Origin: Manduca sexta
Lineage: Eukaryota; Arthropoda; Insecta; Lepidoptera; Sphingidae
Direction of reading: 5' to 3'
Length of the DNA: 64,000 bases
NCBI RefSeq assembly: GCF_014839805.1
Contig: NC_051130.1
Location: forward strand, 62,001-126,000
Under the pieces are notes generated by a model that was not told the DNA's origin, did no database searches, and saw only the letters and a program-made list of their open reading frames with translations. Positions within the stretch are counted from its first letter, which is position 1, and each line of letters starts with the position of its first letter. Position numbers and translations under genes: made by a program. Shown piece by piece: positions 11,451 to 22,619 of this stretch.

Positions 11451-11995
11451 TTTAGTATATTACAAAGCCGAAATTAGTTTGCCGAGAATCAGTAGCACAA
11501 TCCATTGCACAAGTTTTTAAGATAATATTTTATATTTTGTCTCTAAAACATATTAATCTAAAACATATTACCTTTTGTATTAATAAAATTTCGGCGCATG
11601 TCGGTCGCTCACTAATACCTACTACTACAGCCGACCGGTACAAGCACACCCTTCCGCACCCTGCGGCCCCGCACACGTCCCGGTCGCTCCCTGCGGCGGC
11701 ACGGGCGGCGGTTCTAATTATTTTTGTATTTTTATGTGATCTTTTACATCAAAATCTAATTTGGGTGTTTCGCCTTTATGGTATACAAAAATTAATCTCG
11801 TATGATACAGAGCTGGTATTATTATTTTATATATGTCGTTAGAAGATTTACCGGTGGCGGCATTTTACTGATATAATTATGTACTTATGCTGAGAGACAT
11901 AATATGTAATTGTACGTGGTTATCATAAAATGTTGTGGTGTAAAACAAATAAATTATAATCAATAATAAAATTATAAACACGTATATCCTTGAGA

Positions 11996-12495
11996 NNNNN
12001 NNNNNNNNNNNNNNNNNNNNNNNNNNNNNNNNNNNNNNNNNNNNNNNNNNNNNNNNNNNNNNNNNNNNNNNNNNNNNNNNNNNNNNNNNNNNNNNNNNNN
12101 NNNNNNNNNNNNNNNNNNNNNNNNNNNNNNNNNNNNNNNNNNNNNNNNNNNNNNNNNNNNNNNNNNNNNNNNNNNNNNNNNNNNNNNNNNNNNNNNNNNN
12201 NNNNNNNNNNNNNNNNNNNNNNNNNNNNNNNNNNNNNNNNNNNNNNNNNNNNNNNNNNNNNNNNNNNNNNNNNNNNNNNNNNNNNNNNNNNNNNNNNNNN
12301 NNNNNNNNNNNNNNNNNNNNNNNNNNNNNNNNNNNNNNNNNNNNNNNNNNNNNNNNNNNNNNNNNNNNNNNNNNNNNNNNNNNNNNNNNNNNNNNNNNNN
12401 NNNNNNNNNNNNNNNNNNNNNNNNNNNNNNNNNNNNNNNNNNNNNNNNNNNNNNNNNNNNNNNNNNNNNNNNNNNNNNNNNNNNNNNNNNNNNNN
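11996..12495. other. Assembly gap (500 N)
   Basis: Exactly 500 N, the usual placeholder for a gap of unknown size. Its right edge begins precisely with sequence that elsewhere (28741) lies 249 bp downstream of an EcKL stop codon, so the missing DNA may contain another EcKL copy. Confidence 0.95.
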
Positions 12496-13152
12496 TTCTA
12501 TCCATCCTGAAGACATTGACTTTACTGTGCCAAGTCCATTACTTCCAGTACAACTATACCTGTTGCAATTATTCTAACGGTTTTGACTTTCCGCCGCATT
12601 AAAACAAAAATTCTATATACAAAAATATAGAAATAAGCTTTTATTTAAATACTCTACAAAAATTTTATATACTTTAATTTAACAAAACTTTGTTTTATAC
12701 CATGTAAAATAAAAGCTTTTATTTTAACATGACGCTACGTTTGTTAGCCTGGTAAAAGTTGGCTTATACAAACGCATGAGAATTGGGCTAGCGCTTTAGG
12801 CGCTCGCTACGCCTCAAAATAAGGCGCCCAGGCTGAGGGCAACCCACTTACCGGTTACGAGCCTCAGCTCAGGACGGTCACTGTAAGGAACGACACATTA
12901 ATGATTAGGCGCGTAGTCGTAGCAAACTAACAATCTAACCATTGCCTTATGCGTCGCCACGCGGGTCGGTACTGCTAGAAGGGTCGGGAAGACGGGGAAC
13001 GTGGCGAGGTCCTCGGCTGCGAGGACAGAACCGCGGTCTTGTGGGTGTACAGGAACGCGTTTTACGACGAACAGTCAAAATAGGGGACCGTCCTGTGCAG
13101 TGGCGAAGGGTGAAATTTTTCAAAAGGTATCCCGGTGTAAAAAAAATTGGCG

Positions 13153-13410
13153 TCAGTTAAGATAACGGGGGCAATTTATCGGAAAACAAAAACTAAGACA
13201 ACGGATTAGTCTTGATTCGAAATCAACAAACGTTAACATACTTACAAAATTACCTATTATGCGTAAATAATTGAAACATTCATAAAATCGAACAATAAAC
13301 GTAGATAATTCTCCTTCCTTTAACCACAAATATAAGTAAAATGAAACTGTAAATATAATAGAAATAGGTATCACGATCGCCAAACAGACCAACAGTTTAA
13401 GTCTACCCAC
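13153..13410 (-). CDS. Possible exon, membrane-anchored peptide (R1 copy)
   Basis: An 85-codon frame beginning MGRLKLLVCLAIVIPISI: one basic residue pair, then about 25 hydrophobic residues ending near LYLWLKEG, as in a signal anchor. A consensus donor GTAAGTAT interrupts it after the codons for IIGNF (about residues 51-55), so only the first part may be coding. The frame stays open in the second copy (29410-29667) although a neighbouring frame is broken there. No family was recognised and no further exon was found. It could equally be chance. Confidence 0.25.
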   Translation of the reverse strand: MGRLKLLVCLAIVIPISIIFTVSFYLYLWLKEGELSTFIVRFYECFNYLRIIGNFVSMLTFVDFESRLIRCLSFCFPINCPRYLN

Positions 13411-14319
13411 ACGATAAACTTATATAATTATCAATTTAAATTATAATCAAGAAACGTTATTCGTTAACTATTACTTGTATCGTGGTGCTATTTTAAATTC
13501 AGTAAAATATAATGTTTATTTTCTTCTAACAAACATTTTGTGTCTAAATTCAAAACTTTCAGATCTACTTCAAATATTTTACCATCTAAATAGTAATATG
13601 TGAAATCACAGAATAATAATATACTTACGTAAAGGTAGACATTAAACTGATCACAGGTAGTTATTTCCATTATAATACACATTTATTTTTATAGTTTATA
13701 AATAAACAAAGCTAACTACATATCACATAACTATCAAAGCAAACTAAATATCACATAACTATCAAAAAATAAAATAAATATGACAATTTACAAACACCGA
13801 AACTTGGTAGCATAATAAATTATGACGTTTCAACGTTTGATGGACGTAAAAGTGACAATTATACATAGTCGGTTAACGTGAAGCCGAACTGGCTCGGGTT
13901 CCCTTTGCCCATATCTTCCGCACGATTCCGACAAACACTAGCAGAAAGTCATAGAAAGTGCTGCCATCTATATTAAAAACATACTACGACATTAAGCCGC
14001 TTGACAGCGGGTTACCTTGCGCCTGTGGTGTCACAATTTAACTTAGGTAGGTAACGGAATTTCTGGGGAACTAAATACGAGGTGCGCCATCTAACGTTAT
14101 TTTAAATGAGTAATCGATAACGATTAAATTAATAAACATCGGGCTACTGCCCGATAGATGTCATTAATTAGTGATAATTATTAATAAGTTAAGCTATTAT
14201 AATTATTATTGTCCAGTCTGATATGTTGTAATTTTAAATTTTACCTATAAAATATATTGTTTAGTTTCACCGAAAACCTAAAAGGGAAGCCGGTGGGAAT
14301 CGGCTTGTATGGACGCTTC

Positions 14320-14645
14320 GCCACTGGTCCTGTGTTTGATTTTGTACATTATTCTATATGTAATGGTTAATAATACGAAAAAGAAACCTCCCTGCGAAAA
14401 CTGCATTCAAATTGGTTAGAAAATGAGCCAGTAATGCATATTTCAAATATTACTATGTTCCGAAGTGGGCGCGATGTGGGGATATCGCTTCATCCCTTTC
14501 TTTCGCACGCGTCGTAATGCCCGATGACGTCACACGTGGGTATTGCGCCTCATTTCTGTTTCTCATTACTTACCCCTTCTAACGAAATTGAAAGACTTAT
14601 AACTTCTTGATTTTTTACCGGATTTAAATAATTCTTTCTGTGTTG
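14320..14645. repeat. Dispersed repeat with CRE palindrome (copy 1)
   Basis: A block running from 'gtacattattctatatgtaa' to 'ataacttcttgattttttac' and including 'gatgacgtcacacgtgggta'. Four copies occur in the window: here, 24745-25105, 30590-30950 and, more diverged, 35130-35350. TGACGTCA, the cAMP-response-element palindrome, is intact in copies 1 to 3. Confidence 0.7.
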
Positions 14646-14649
14646 TAAT

Positions 14650-15012
14650 TTATATAACGTAAATATTTGATAATAATAAAGAACAAAAATGAGTCCGGCC
14701 TCCTATTTTATAGTTCATTGTGTTTGTCAGAACTGAATGCCGCCGTCTCCATTCAGCGCGGTTGAATGGACTATAGACCGAATTTTGCCTAGTTAATTTA
14801 TTTGCATGATTGACTGCCTGATCGAAGTAGCATCTATTGGCCATGCGCATAAAGTGCCTGATGGTCGGCATATCGGTGCCCACGTGGAGGTTGCGCTTAC
14901 GAATGTACGACGGGGTACCGAGTGCGAGTCTTAGAAATTTGTTCTGCAAGTCCTGCAGACGCTGAAGTCGAGCAGACGGAATATGAGTAAACGCGGGCGA
15001 CGCGTGTGTCAT
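14650..15012 (-). mobile_element. Jockey-type LINE, reverse-transcriptase C-terminal fragment (R1)
   Basis: The minus-strand frame reads RLQRLQDLQNKFLRLALGTP, then YIRKRNLHVGTDMPTIRHFM and RMANRCYFDQAVNHANKL. This is the layout of the C-terminal tail of Jockey-clade ORF2 proteins ('RLQ..QNKFLR.A.GAP...R...LH.D...P.IR..M'). Only about 120 residues survive. Sequence upstream on the minus strand (15013-15460) looks like further decayed LINE DNA but has no long frame. Confidence 0.7.
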
Positions 15013-15810
15013 AATTGGCCTAACTTACGTGGTAAAGATCCGAATCATGGTACGGGTGAACATTTTACTGCTTTCGACATTAATATTAACTTCAACAAGA
15101 TGGTCGTGGCCTACGGGAATGTTCGTGAGAGATCAGTGAGACTTTAGACTGGAGGTTAACACTTTCGCTTTCCCATCGTCATCAAATTATGGGTTCAAAT
15201 TATTCGGACGATTAAGCAGAGGAATGGGGCCACATTGGTTCTATTCAGCTAAGGACATAGCTTCCAAAAGACCTGTAGGGTCGGTTCCGATAAATGATTA
15301 TTCCGTCTCGAATCGACGATATCTTGAACGCGACGTTTGGCCTCTCGATGAGGGATCGCGCAAGACGTCGTCGTTATGAGGTGGGATCAGTCGCACAGGC
15401 TTTAAGTGAAGCATTGCACCTCCTCACCACACACCTTATGTCGCTGGGACGTTGAATAAAAACTTACAGCGAATTTTACTTTATTTACAAGTTAATCTCA
15501 CGACAAGCTTTTATCTCTACACAGTATAAAACAAAGTTTGATTCACATAAAAGTTTATTCCATATTTTTAGGAATTAAACTTAAACTTTATTAATAAGAC
15601 AATTAATAACCGAAGGAATAATGGAAAAACAGCTGCACTGAAAGTGATGGTCATGTTACTAAAAAGTCTTATTGTAGTTAGTTGTACAATTATTTCTAAT
15701 ATATAAATGTATTATACTTTTACATTGTTTTTAATATATGTCGTGTATCTTAGGTTGGTTGGGCTTGGTTTTTCATAATTCCTTCTGTGTTATAGTTTAT
15801 ACAACATAAA

Positions 15811-16444
15811 TCTATATACTATTATATAAAGCTGAAGAGTTTGTTTGTTTGAACGCGCTAATCTCAGGAACTACCGGTCCAAACTGAAAAATTCTTTTTG
15901 CGTTGGATAGCTCTTTGTTCGTGGAGTGCTACAGGCTATATATCATCACGCTATACTCAATAGGAGCGGAGCAGTAATGGCTAATCTCAGGAACTACCGG
16001 TTCGAACAGAAACATTCTTTTGTATTGGATAGCTTTTGTTCCTGGAGTGCTATAGGCTATATATCATCACGCTATGACCAATAGGAGCGGAGCAGTAATG
16101 AAACATGTTGCAAAAACGGGGAAAATTTATAAGTTTTGAGAGCTTCCGTTGCGTGCGCTGCGTAAACGGTTAAAGTTATGCAATAATGATGTATGACGTG
16201 ATTGTTCCTCTTAAAAAGTTCTACAAAAATATATTATAAAACAAAGTCCCCCGCTGCATCCGTCTGCCTGAACGTGTAAAACTCAAAAACTACCCGACGT
16301 ATTAAGATGAAATTTGGTATTGAGACCGTTTGTGACCCTGGGAAGAACATAGGCTCCCGGGAAAATATATAGCGTGACTTTAATAACGGAAATCTTTCGC
16401 CCGAAAAACTTTATAACGCAAGCGGAGCCGCGGGCAAAAGCTAG
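15811..16444 (+). mobile_element. Non-autonomous Helitron (R1)
   Basis: Begins TCTATATACTATTATATAAA directly after an A and ends GGCAAAAGCTAG before a T, with a GC-rich hairpin just inside the 3' end. It contains two copies of the ~122-bp internal unit. The matching R2 copy (32108-32741) inserted before the block was duplicated. Confidence 0.8.
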
Positions 16445-17819
16445 TATTTAATAACTATATACATTCTGCCTTTATTGTTTTAATGTCACACCTCATGTCT
16501 CAGGATGGCGAGCGCAGTGGAATACCAAACAATACTTTGTAATACAAGGTGTTGTGGTGTCTCTACTGTTTATGGGAGGTCATATCGTTTACTATCAGGC
16601 GAACGGCAAGCTCGTCTCGTCATTCAAAGCAATAAAAAAATAAAAATAAACGAAATGCTTTTTTTTAAATGTTTGATACTATAATTATTTAAAAAAAAAT
16701 GTAATTAAGATTCAGTAGCACGATTAGACCCGAATAATTCGAACCCAGCATCATCATTTGATAGCCCCACAATCACAAAATTTCAGACCCATTAGACCAA
16801 CAAAATTTCTGGGCATTACCATGGTAAAGGTAAATCAAGAAGACCGAAGTCTTGTCTTCTATGGTGGCCATCATGTTCTCCACTATACTATTGATGTAAG
16901 TTAAGACTTGATTCCGTTAACTCTTACTGTTCACTTGGGCAACAGTACACCATCACCTTAAGGGATTTCGCGCAAATGTCAGATTATTCGTATTTTTCTC
17001 AGCAAACCCTTTAATTGGATACCCATATTATTGGAGTGCGTAAAAAATAATCAGTCCGCTATCTTGGGCAGTCCGCCTTGGTGGATTTAGTGTAATGTCG
17101 TTTTAATTTATTATACTGTTGAGTATTCGGAATACGTAAGCTTGAGAATGATTCTGCATGAGTCAATGTTTATTACTACTTAAATATGATAAGATACATG
17201 ATTTTATATAGTAGATATACACATATACACATACTTAATTAGATAGATCCATAAAAATAATAAACGGTAAATTTTTTTGTATATTTTTTTTATTTTGTAA
17301 TATTGTATAAATGTTACACTTATTTACAAAGGATAAAAAGTAAAATAAAATAATTACATAGCTCTGCTTGTCTTTACTATAGACCCTATGGTCTATTCCG
17401 ATGTTTGTGGATTTTCATTGGTTTACCTTTATAAAGAACCAACACAAAGGATTAAAAATTTTATTTTTACAAATTTTATTTGTAATTTGTTCAATATAAG
17501 TCAAATCATATCATTACACTTAATTTCATCAATTCGGTCTTATCGTGCTATTTTTCTACTGTGCCCACTAGTAATTAAATTGTTTCTTGCATCATATTGC
17601 GACTGTTGTAATGTATATTAAAGTTGTGGATAATGTACATATTGTAGTACTTATTAATAGTGTGCATCTGCATCCTGTGATTCCTGTTTCTAATACTATG
17701 TGGCCCCATAACTAATTCGGTATCCGTGCACATTCCCACTCCGGCGTTCAAATACGAAGTAGGCACTTGAGTTGTTGTAAAGGGCTTTATATATATCTTC
17801 GTCTATAGCTTCTACTTCA
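16445..17819. other. R1 interior, repeat-derived, no gene seen
   Basis: 16980-17080 ('aattggatacccatattatt', 'cagtccgccttggtgga') is related to the dimeric repeat at 23776-24010. The 77-codon frame at 17388-17621 is also unbroken in R2, but it is composed of low-complexity AT-rich codons and has no gene context. Confidence 0.4.
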
Positions 17820-18029
17820 TCATCTGAGTGGTGGTGGTTGTGGCGCATTGGTGGAGAAATGACAATTAATGATATCTAAACCAATCGTCCCCTGGTAATC
17901 TACTTTTTGCTTGCCGACACCCAGAGTTCTAAGAAACTTCCAGATGTGAGCATGAGAAGAGCAAGAAATACTGCTAAGAATGTGACGGCGTTTAGCATTG
18001 CGTATCATCTGATTACACCGATTTGACAC
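17820..18029 (-). mobile_element. LINE ORF2 linker fragment (R1)
   Basis: The frame NQMIRNAKRRHILSSI...WKFLRTLGVGKQK...DIINCHFSTNAP resembles the stretch between endonuclease and reverse transcriptase in Jockey/CR1-type ORF2 proteins ('...K..WK.LR.LG...' followed by '...N.HF'). It is short and assigned by pattern only. The R2 counterpart is at 34111-34311. Confidence 0.4.
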
Positions 18030-18955
18030 TTGTTTGAAGTAACTCCGATTTTCCTTCGACCTGTCTCCTCTACATTTATGGCAGGCACGGTTCCTACGTA
18101 AAGGCGGTGGCGATCAATGTGCAGGGCCAGGCGCTTCCAAGGAGGAAGCAGCGACCGGTCCCTGCATGTTTCGGGGTGTTTCCACGGAAGCAGCGACCCT
18201 CTGTTTTGAATTGCCGGACGTTTCGTTAGAAGCAGCAACCAGCTTGTTGGTCTTAGATATACTCTCTTTCGACATTATGAGTATATGTGCGATTTCATTC
18301 CCCGTGGCGTCCCACCCTCCTGGAAGCCTGCAGATGGAGATGCTCATTCGAGCATCAGGACCTATCATATGGAGTATAAGATCCAGGGTCCGTGATGCAG
18401 CGAGACTGCGTGGTGCGAGGGGTGCTAATGCTAATTCACAGAAATGGCTCATAGATGTATTGGAATCAATTATTAAGATTAAATCTGTATAACATCGCAT
18501 TAGTATCAACTGTTATGGTGTTATAATATATGTATAAATAATAAAGTAAATAAAATAAATAAATAAAATAAAACCACCCAAGCCAAAAGGTAGTACACAT
18601 TTGATTACTGTTTATTTGCGACCATAGATTAGAGTGTACTTTTCGTATTAGGTCGGTTATTAAAATATATTGTGATGAGTTTGTTTGTAAGAGGCCCTTA
18701 ACCTGTTATATACGACCTTATTGTAACTAACTAATATTAAAGATTGCATTGTAAGTTACCATACATGGAATGGAAAAAAGTTAAATGAACTGAAACTGGC
18801 TACTAAAAAAATAACTAAAAGCCCCTAATTAAGACAATTATGTCTAGGGTACAATCTTACCGTAGCCGATGATGTAATGATGTCGTATGAATTGCATCAA
18901 CTAGATACTATGTTAACTTTAATGCTATATTAAGAATCTACGTTAGGACAATACA
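18030..18955. other. Region between R1 and EcKL locus A
   Basis: 18060-18500 is GC-richer and open on both strands (108 codons plus, 131 codons minus, with a repeated VAAS motif on the minus strand). It looks like transposon-derived coding debris; no family was recognised. 18540-18840 is plain AT-rich DNA. Confidence 0.3.
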
Positions 18956-18961
18956 GATAAG
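18956..18961 (+). promoter_or_regulatory. GATA-factor-type motif upstream of EcKL A
   Basis: AGATAAGATAAT lies about 80 bp before the ATG and is followed by an AT-rich tract. The same arrangement, AGATAAG then a TATTTAA-like tract, precedes locus B at 26067. GATA factors commonly drive gut and fat-body genes in moths; binding here is inferred. Confidence 0.4.
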
Positions 18962-19038
18962 ATAATATTTTTATTTAAGCCACGCCACGCACATTATGGA
19001 AACAATTGTCAGTATTACATTGTATCGCAGCGCGAAAC

Positions 19039-19765
19039 ATGTCGGAACACGAACAAATTCTCATCGAGCTTCTGAACAAGATAGTGGCTGAGCAAGCGCT
19101 CGTCGCCCCTCAAGTGAAGATACAGCCCATCAGCAGCGGCGGAGCCAACTTCACCACCCAGCTGTTGCAGGTGACCATCAGCCACGGAGACGATGAGCTG
19201 AAACTGTTCGCGAAAGTGGCAGCCGTCGGAGAAAAATTCAGGCAAGAACTTCCAGGTTTCCGGATGTTTGAAGCAGAAAACGATTTTTACACCAAACTCA
19301 TAAAATTTTACGAAAACCTTCAAGAGAAGCACAATGTGCCGCAGGACAAGCGGTTTGTAGCGCCGAAGTGTTACGGATGCAGCAGCAAGCTGTATGAAGA
19401 AGTCATCGTGTTGGAGGACTTGTCGGCACAAGGGTTCACAGTGTACGACAGGATGAAGTCGGTGGATTGGGACTACGCCTCTAAGGCTGTGGAAGAAATC
19501 GCTAAGTTTCACGCTCTGTCTGTCGCATTTGAGAAAGAAAACAAGGAAGAATTTAATAAATACGTGGAAACTTTAACGTTTTCATGGGATACAGAAAATA
19601 CTGAATATTTCAACGATATCATTGACAAGGGAATTAATATGGTCAAGGAAGAAAAAAGAAGCAGAGTAGAAGCATTCATAGCATCTATTGAGATGGTGGA
19701 TAACGATGATATTTTAAAACCGGTGAAACTACAGAGTCAGCAACCAAATGTACAGGGTGAACGCG
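19039..19765 (+). pseudogene. EcKL A exon 1
   Basis: 727 bp against 750 bp in B; the 23-bp difference is the single deletion at 19730/19731. The donor is GTGAGT at 19766. Confidence 0.85.
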
Positions 19766-20149
19766 GTGAGTACCTACACCTACCAACGAGGTTTACAAAA
19801 AGGAATTATTATTTGTCCTATTAGCAAAAACAAGAGACTAAGTTACATTATTACAAACTCTTCCTGCGCAAACATTATAGATATGCTTATAAGTATTACA
19901 AGTTCTAGAAGACTCTTAAATGACTTATCCTTACATATTATGAAATAAACTCCTTCGCAGTGTCAGTCAAACAAAAGCTGGTTTAAAATAAATTTGTACT
20001 CTTCAACTATTAAGCTATTTTATGGATCACCTCAGGTTTCATCATACGTTTATTTTTGAATAAACGTGTCAGGTAATGTTAGGAGTTTGCGACATAATCG
20101 CATGGCCTGATCTAACTATTTGGCTGCTCCGAGCAAAAATAATATTTAT

Positions 20150-20390
20150 TTATTTCATTTTAGCAAGGCTTACAGACTAATTTACAATTATACAACAATA
20201 TATTCTAACAAATTGCTGACAATAAGCCTCCACCTAAAGATAACTTAAATAATATTCACCATGCTATACAGTAACACCATTTAAGTCTCATCTCATCTGC
20301 CTACAACTGTCCACTGCTAAACATAGGCCTCCCCTAGAGCGTGCCATGACCATATAAGTCACGAGCTTATTATTAAAAAAAAAACATAAA
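20150..20390. repeat. Insertion in EcKL A intron 1
   Basis: Absent from the otherwise alignable intron of B. Contains 'ccactgctaaacataggcct' and 'cccctagagcgtgccatgac', a tract recognised as a common lepidopteran repeat end. It was inserted after the A/B duplication or lost from B. Confidence 0.55.
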
Positions 20391-20555
20391 AAACGATGTT
20401 TTTGTTTCGCTGCTAAGCATGGTAATTATAAAATTATTTTTATTTGCCGGCCCAACATTTTTCCTGATCTGGGCATTTGCCTGACTGCTCCATTCCCCTT
20501 TCTATGTGCTCTGATTAATAAAAATGACGAAAATGGTTTCAATATGTATTTTTAG

Positions 20556-20786
20556 GATGGAGGCATGGAAGTAAAAATTATAGATTACCAGACCATTCGG
20601 GGCGCGTCTCCGGCTGTCGATCTGCTTTACTTTATCTTCTCCGGCACCGACAAGAAGTTCCGCGACCAGTACTACGAACAGCTCCTGGACCACTACTACA
20701 AGGAGCTCAGCCTAGCCATGAAGAGACTGGCTCTCAACCCTGATGAGATCTATCCGAGGGAGGACTTCGACTTTGAATATAACTCG
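20556..20786 (+). pseudogene. EcKL A exon 2
   Basis: 231 bp, phase 0 on both sides, acceptor TTTAG and donor GTGAGT. Encodes IIDYQ (second metal-binding Asp region), LLYFIFSGTDKKFRDQYYEQ and LDHYYKEL. A stretch of about 126 bp (20633-20758) is identical to B. Confidence 0.85.
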
Positions 20787-21774
20787 GTGAGTTACGACAA
20801 TTTTATAGTTTTTTTATACATAGCATGTGCGTGCGATCAGGCACGAAAAGAAACACGACACGGACTACTTTGCCCATTACGGCGTATCATACCCGTGGAT
20901 ACGTTTTACTGACCGTAGGATCGTCGCATGCACGGTGCGTTGCGGCAGCGGCAAAATATTCTCGCCAACAATTGTTAACGCTCCGTGCATGGCACGCGAC
21001 GGTATTGGTCGGTGTTGGGACGATCTAGTGTGCATGGCTTCATACTATTCAATACAAATAATATTTTATGCCTGACTCGTTTCTAGCCTGGCCATAGTGT
21101 GAAACGGTTTAGAGAGCAGATTCCAATAGTGTGATCTCAACATAATATTAAAACCGAGCAACCGATGAGAACTGGTTCATCAGGCGCGGCAACCAGTATT
21201 GTTAAAGGTTTTTTCATTCAGAGGAACACACATTGTGTGAATTTAACTTAAAACCAATTTAACTATTACAAAAGTGAACTAAGATGTTCGAAACAAGCAA
21301 CGATGATTGAAATCATCTAAGAAAATTATAGTTTGAAATAAGTATCGAGATAGCTAGAGTGCTGTGGTCGCAACGCGTTATAATATAGTATCACCACTAA
21401 ACTTCTATCAGGATTAAAATAACACGTAGTGCTCTAATACGGTGTAGGAAGGTGTTCTCAAGGGTGGTAATTAAAACACAGGGTTCGGAGGACAACCATA
21501 TACACATACAAAACAACATAAAACGGGCTATTACAATAAAATTATCCATACGACGTCGGCGCGCGCGCGTGTTCCGGTCTCGAGTGTCGTCGCCGGACGC
21601 TAGCGGTGGGACGGGACGGGAACGAGGCATGGTGCATACGCTCGGTTAGGACAATGCTATAAGCCGGGTGTAGATGTATGCAACTTTCGTTCGCGTTACA
21701 CACGTATTTATTTTTCGATACTTATGTACAAAACATTTCATTTTACATACATACATACATACATAACATCACGC

Positions 21775-22016
21775 ATTTTATCCCCCGAAGGCGGTATGTA
21801 GAGGCGCAACTAGGGCACCCACTTTTCGCCAAGTATGTTCCGTCCCATGATGTGATAGGGGGCGAGCCTATCGCCATATCGGGCACAAATTCCAGACTCT
21901 GGGCTGATACCGAGCAGAAAAACCCAAATATCACTTTGCCCGACCCGGGATTCGAACCCAGGACCTCAGAGCGCTATTGTACCGGACGTGCAATACAACT
22001 ACGCCACCGAGGCAGT
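21775..22016 (-). mobile_element. SINE-B in EcKL A intron 2
   Basis: Minus-strand tRNA-like head ('gcgtagttgtattgc', an A-box relative), B box GGTTCGAATCCC (near 21949-21960), then the body ending 'gcctccgggggataaaat'-like at 21775. It is preceded by a CATA microsatellite (21748-21766). It lies head to head with the plus-strand copy at 22136. Confidence 0.8.
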
Positions 22017-22135
22017 CAGTTTACTATTTTATTTTTATCGTATCACCATGCGTATGCATTAAAATATCTTAATCCTTTTAACGATAACACGTCGATTTAT
22101 TTTCGTCATATAAGCATGTGAATTGTAAAAATTAT

Positions 22136-22298
22136 GACCGCCTTGATGGCTTAGTTTTATTACGGTATGACTGCAGTTTTGAGATCTCGGGTTCGATTCC
22201 CCGGGGTTGGGCAAAGTGTCCGGAGTCATACACACGGGGGAGAGTCAGTGTACAAGTTGCGCCTCGGTCTACCGCTTTGGGTATATAAAACGTGAGTA
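22136..22298 (+). mobile_element. SINE-B, internally deleted, EcKL A intron 2
   Basis: The head 'cgccttgatggcttagtttt' and B box GGTTCGATTCCCC are followed directly by the 3' part ('gtgtacaagttgcgcctcgg'). The B-locus counterpart at 28017-28280 keeps the middle, so this insertion predates the A/B duplication and was later shortened in A. Confidence 0.75.
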
Positions 22299-22333
22299 TG
22301 TGTGTGTGTATAATAAGGTAATAAAATTCACAG

Positions 22334-22519
22334 AAACTTCCATTCGGGTTGACCCTGGCGATGACGATGTTGCCGCTGATCACCGTAGACGAGGAGAACG
22401 CACCCAAAGTGGACAAGGACTTGGGCTTGCACAGCTTCGTGGTGAACAACACGAGCGACATCCTCCGCGATAGAATCAACGAAGTTGTCGACGACTTTAT
22501 TCGCTGGGGACTTGTGTAA
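22334..22519 (+). pseudogene. EcKL A exon 3
   Basis: 186 bp from acceptor ACAG to TAA. Encodes KLPFGLTLAMTMLPLITVDE through DDFIRWGLV. Open and intact, but out of frame with the shifted exon 1. Confidence 0.85.
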
Positions 22520-22619
22520 AAACATTAACACATCGAGGATCGCCAGATGTTACCGGTGACGCTAGATGGCGCCACGGGAGTTTGAGTAACTACAAGTGCC
22601 GCGTGCGCAGCTACTCATA

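Larger units (their letters stand above)
12496..18011. repeat. Large duplicated block, copy R1 (5.5 kb)
   Basis: Collinear and almost identical to 28741-34314 (R2), with scattered substitutions and small indels. It carries a possible short membrane-protein exon, LINE debris, a CRE-containing repeat and a Helitron. Its left end coincides with a gap. Its right end runs on without a break into EcKL locus A. Confidence 0.9.
19039..22519 (+). pseudogene. EcKL locus A, catalytic loop deleted
   Basis: A three-exon ecdysteroid-kinase-like gene in the same layout as B: 19039-19765, 20556-20786 and 22334-22519. Exon 1 has the glycine-rich loop region SGGANFTTQLL, FAKVAAVGEK, the YGCSSK segment and VLEDLSAQGF. 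Relative to B, 23 bp are missing between 19730 and 19731. This removes the codons for KVLAHCDN, including the catalytic His and Asp of the HxDxxxxN loop, and shifts the frame. Reading on gives a stop at 19822 beyond the normal donor. Exons 2 and 3, with IIDYQ and the C-terminal RWGLV-stop, are still open. The start at 19039 is chosen by alignment with B; an in-frame ATG at 19006 would add 11 residues. It is likely a recent pseudogene, or possibly encodes a truncated kinase-dead protein. Confidence 0.85.

Noticed and set aside
11990..12577. Long open frames across the N runs
   Set aside because: Artefacts of unknown bases in the gaps.
17388..17621. 77-codon frame identical in R1 and R2
   Set aside because: Identity follows from the recent block duplication; the codons are plain AT-rich sequence.
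19015..19512. 165-codon minus-strand frame opposite EcKL A exon 1, and similar ones opposite B
   Set aside because: Shadow frames of GC-rich kinase codons. The plus strand has family motifs and splice sites.
21748..21766. CATA run and other short tandem repeats as a CRISPR-like array
   Set aside because: A simple microsatellite in an animal genome, with no spacers.
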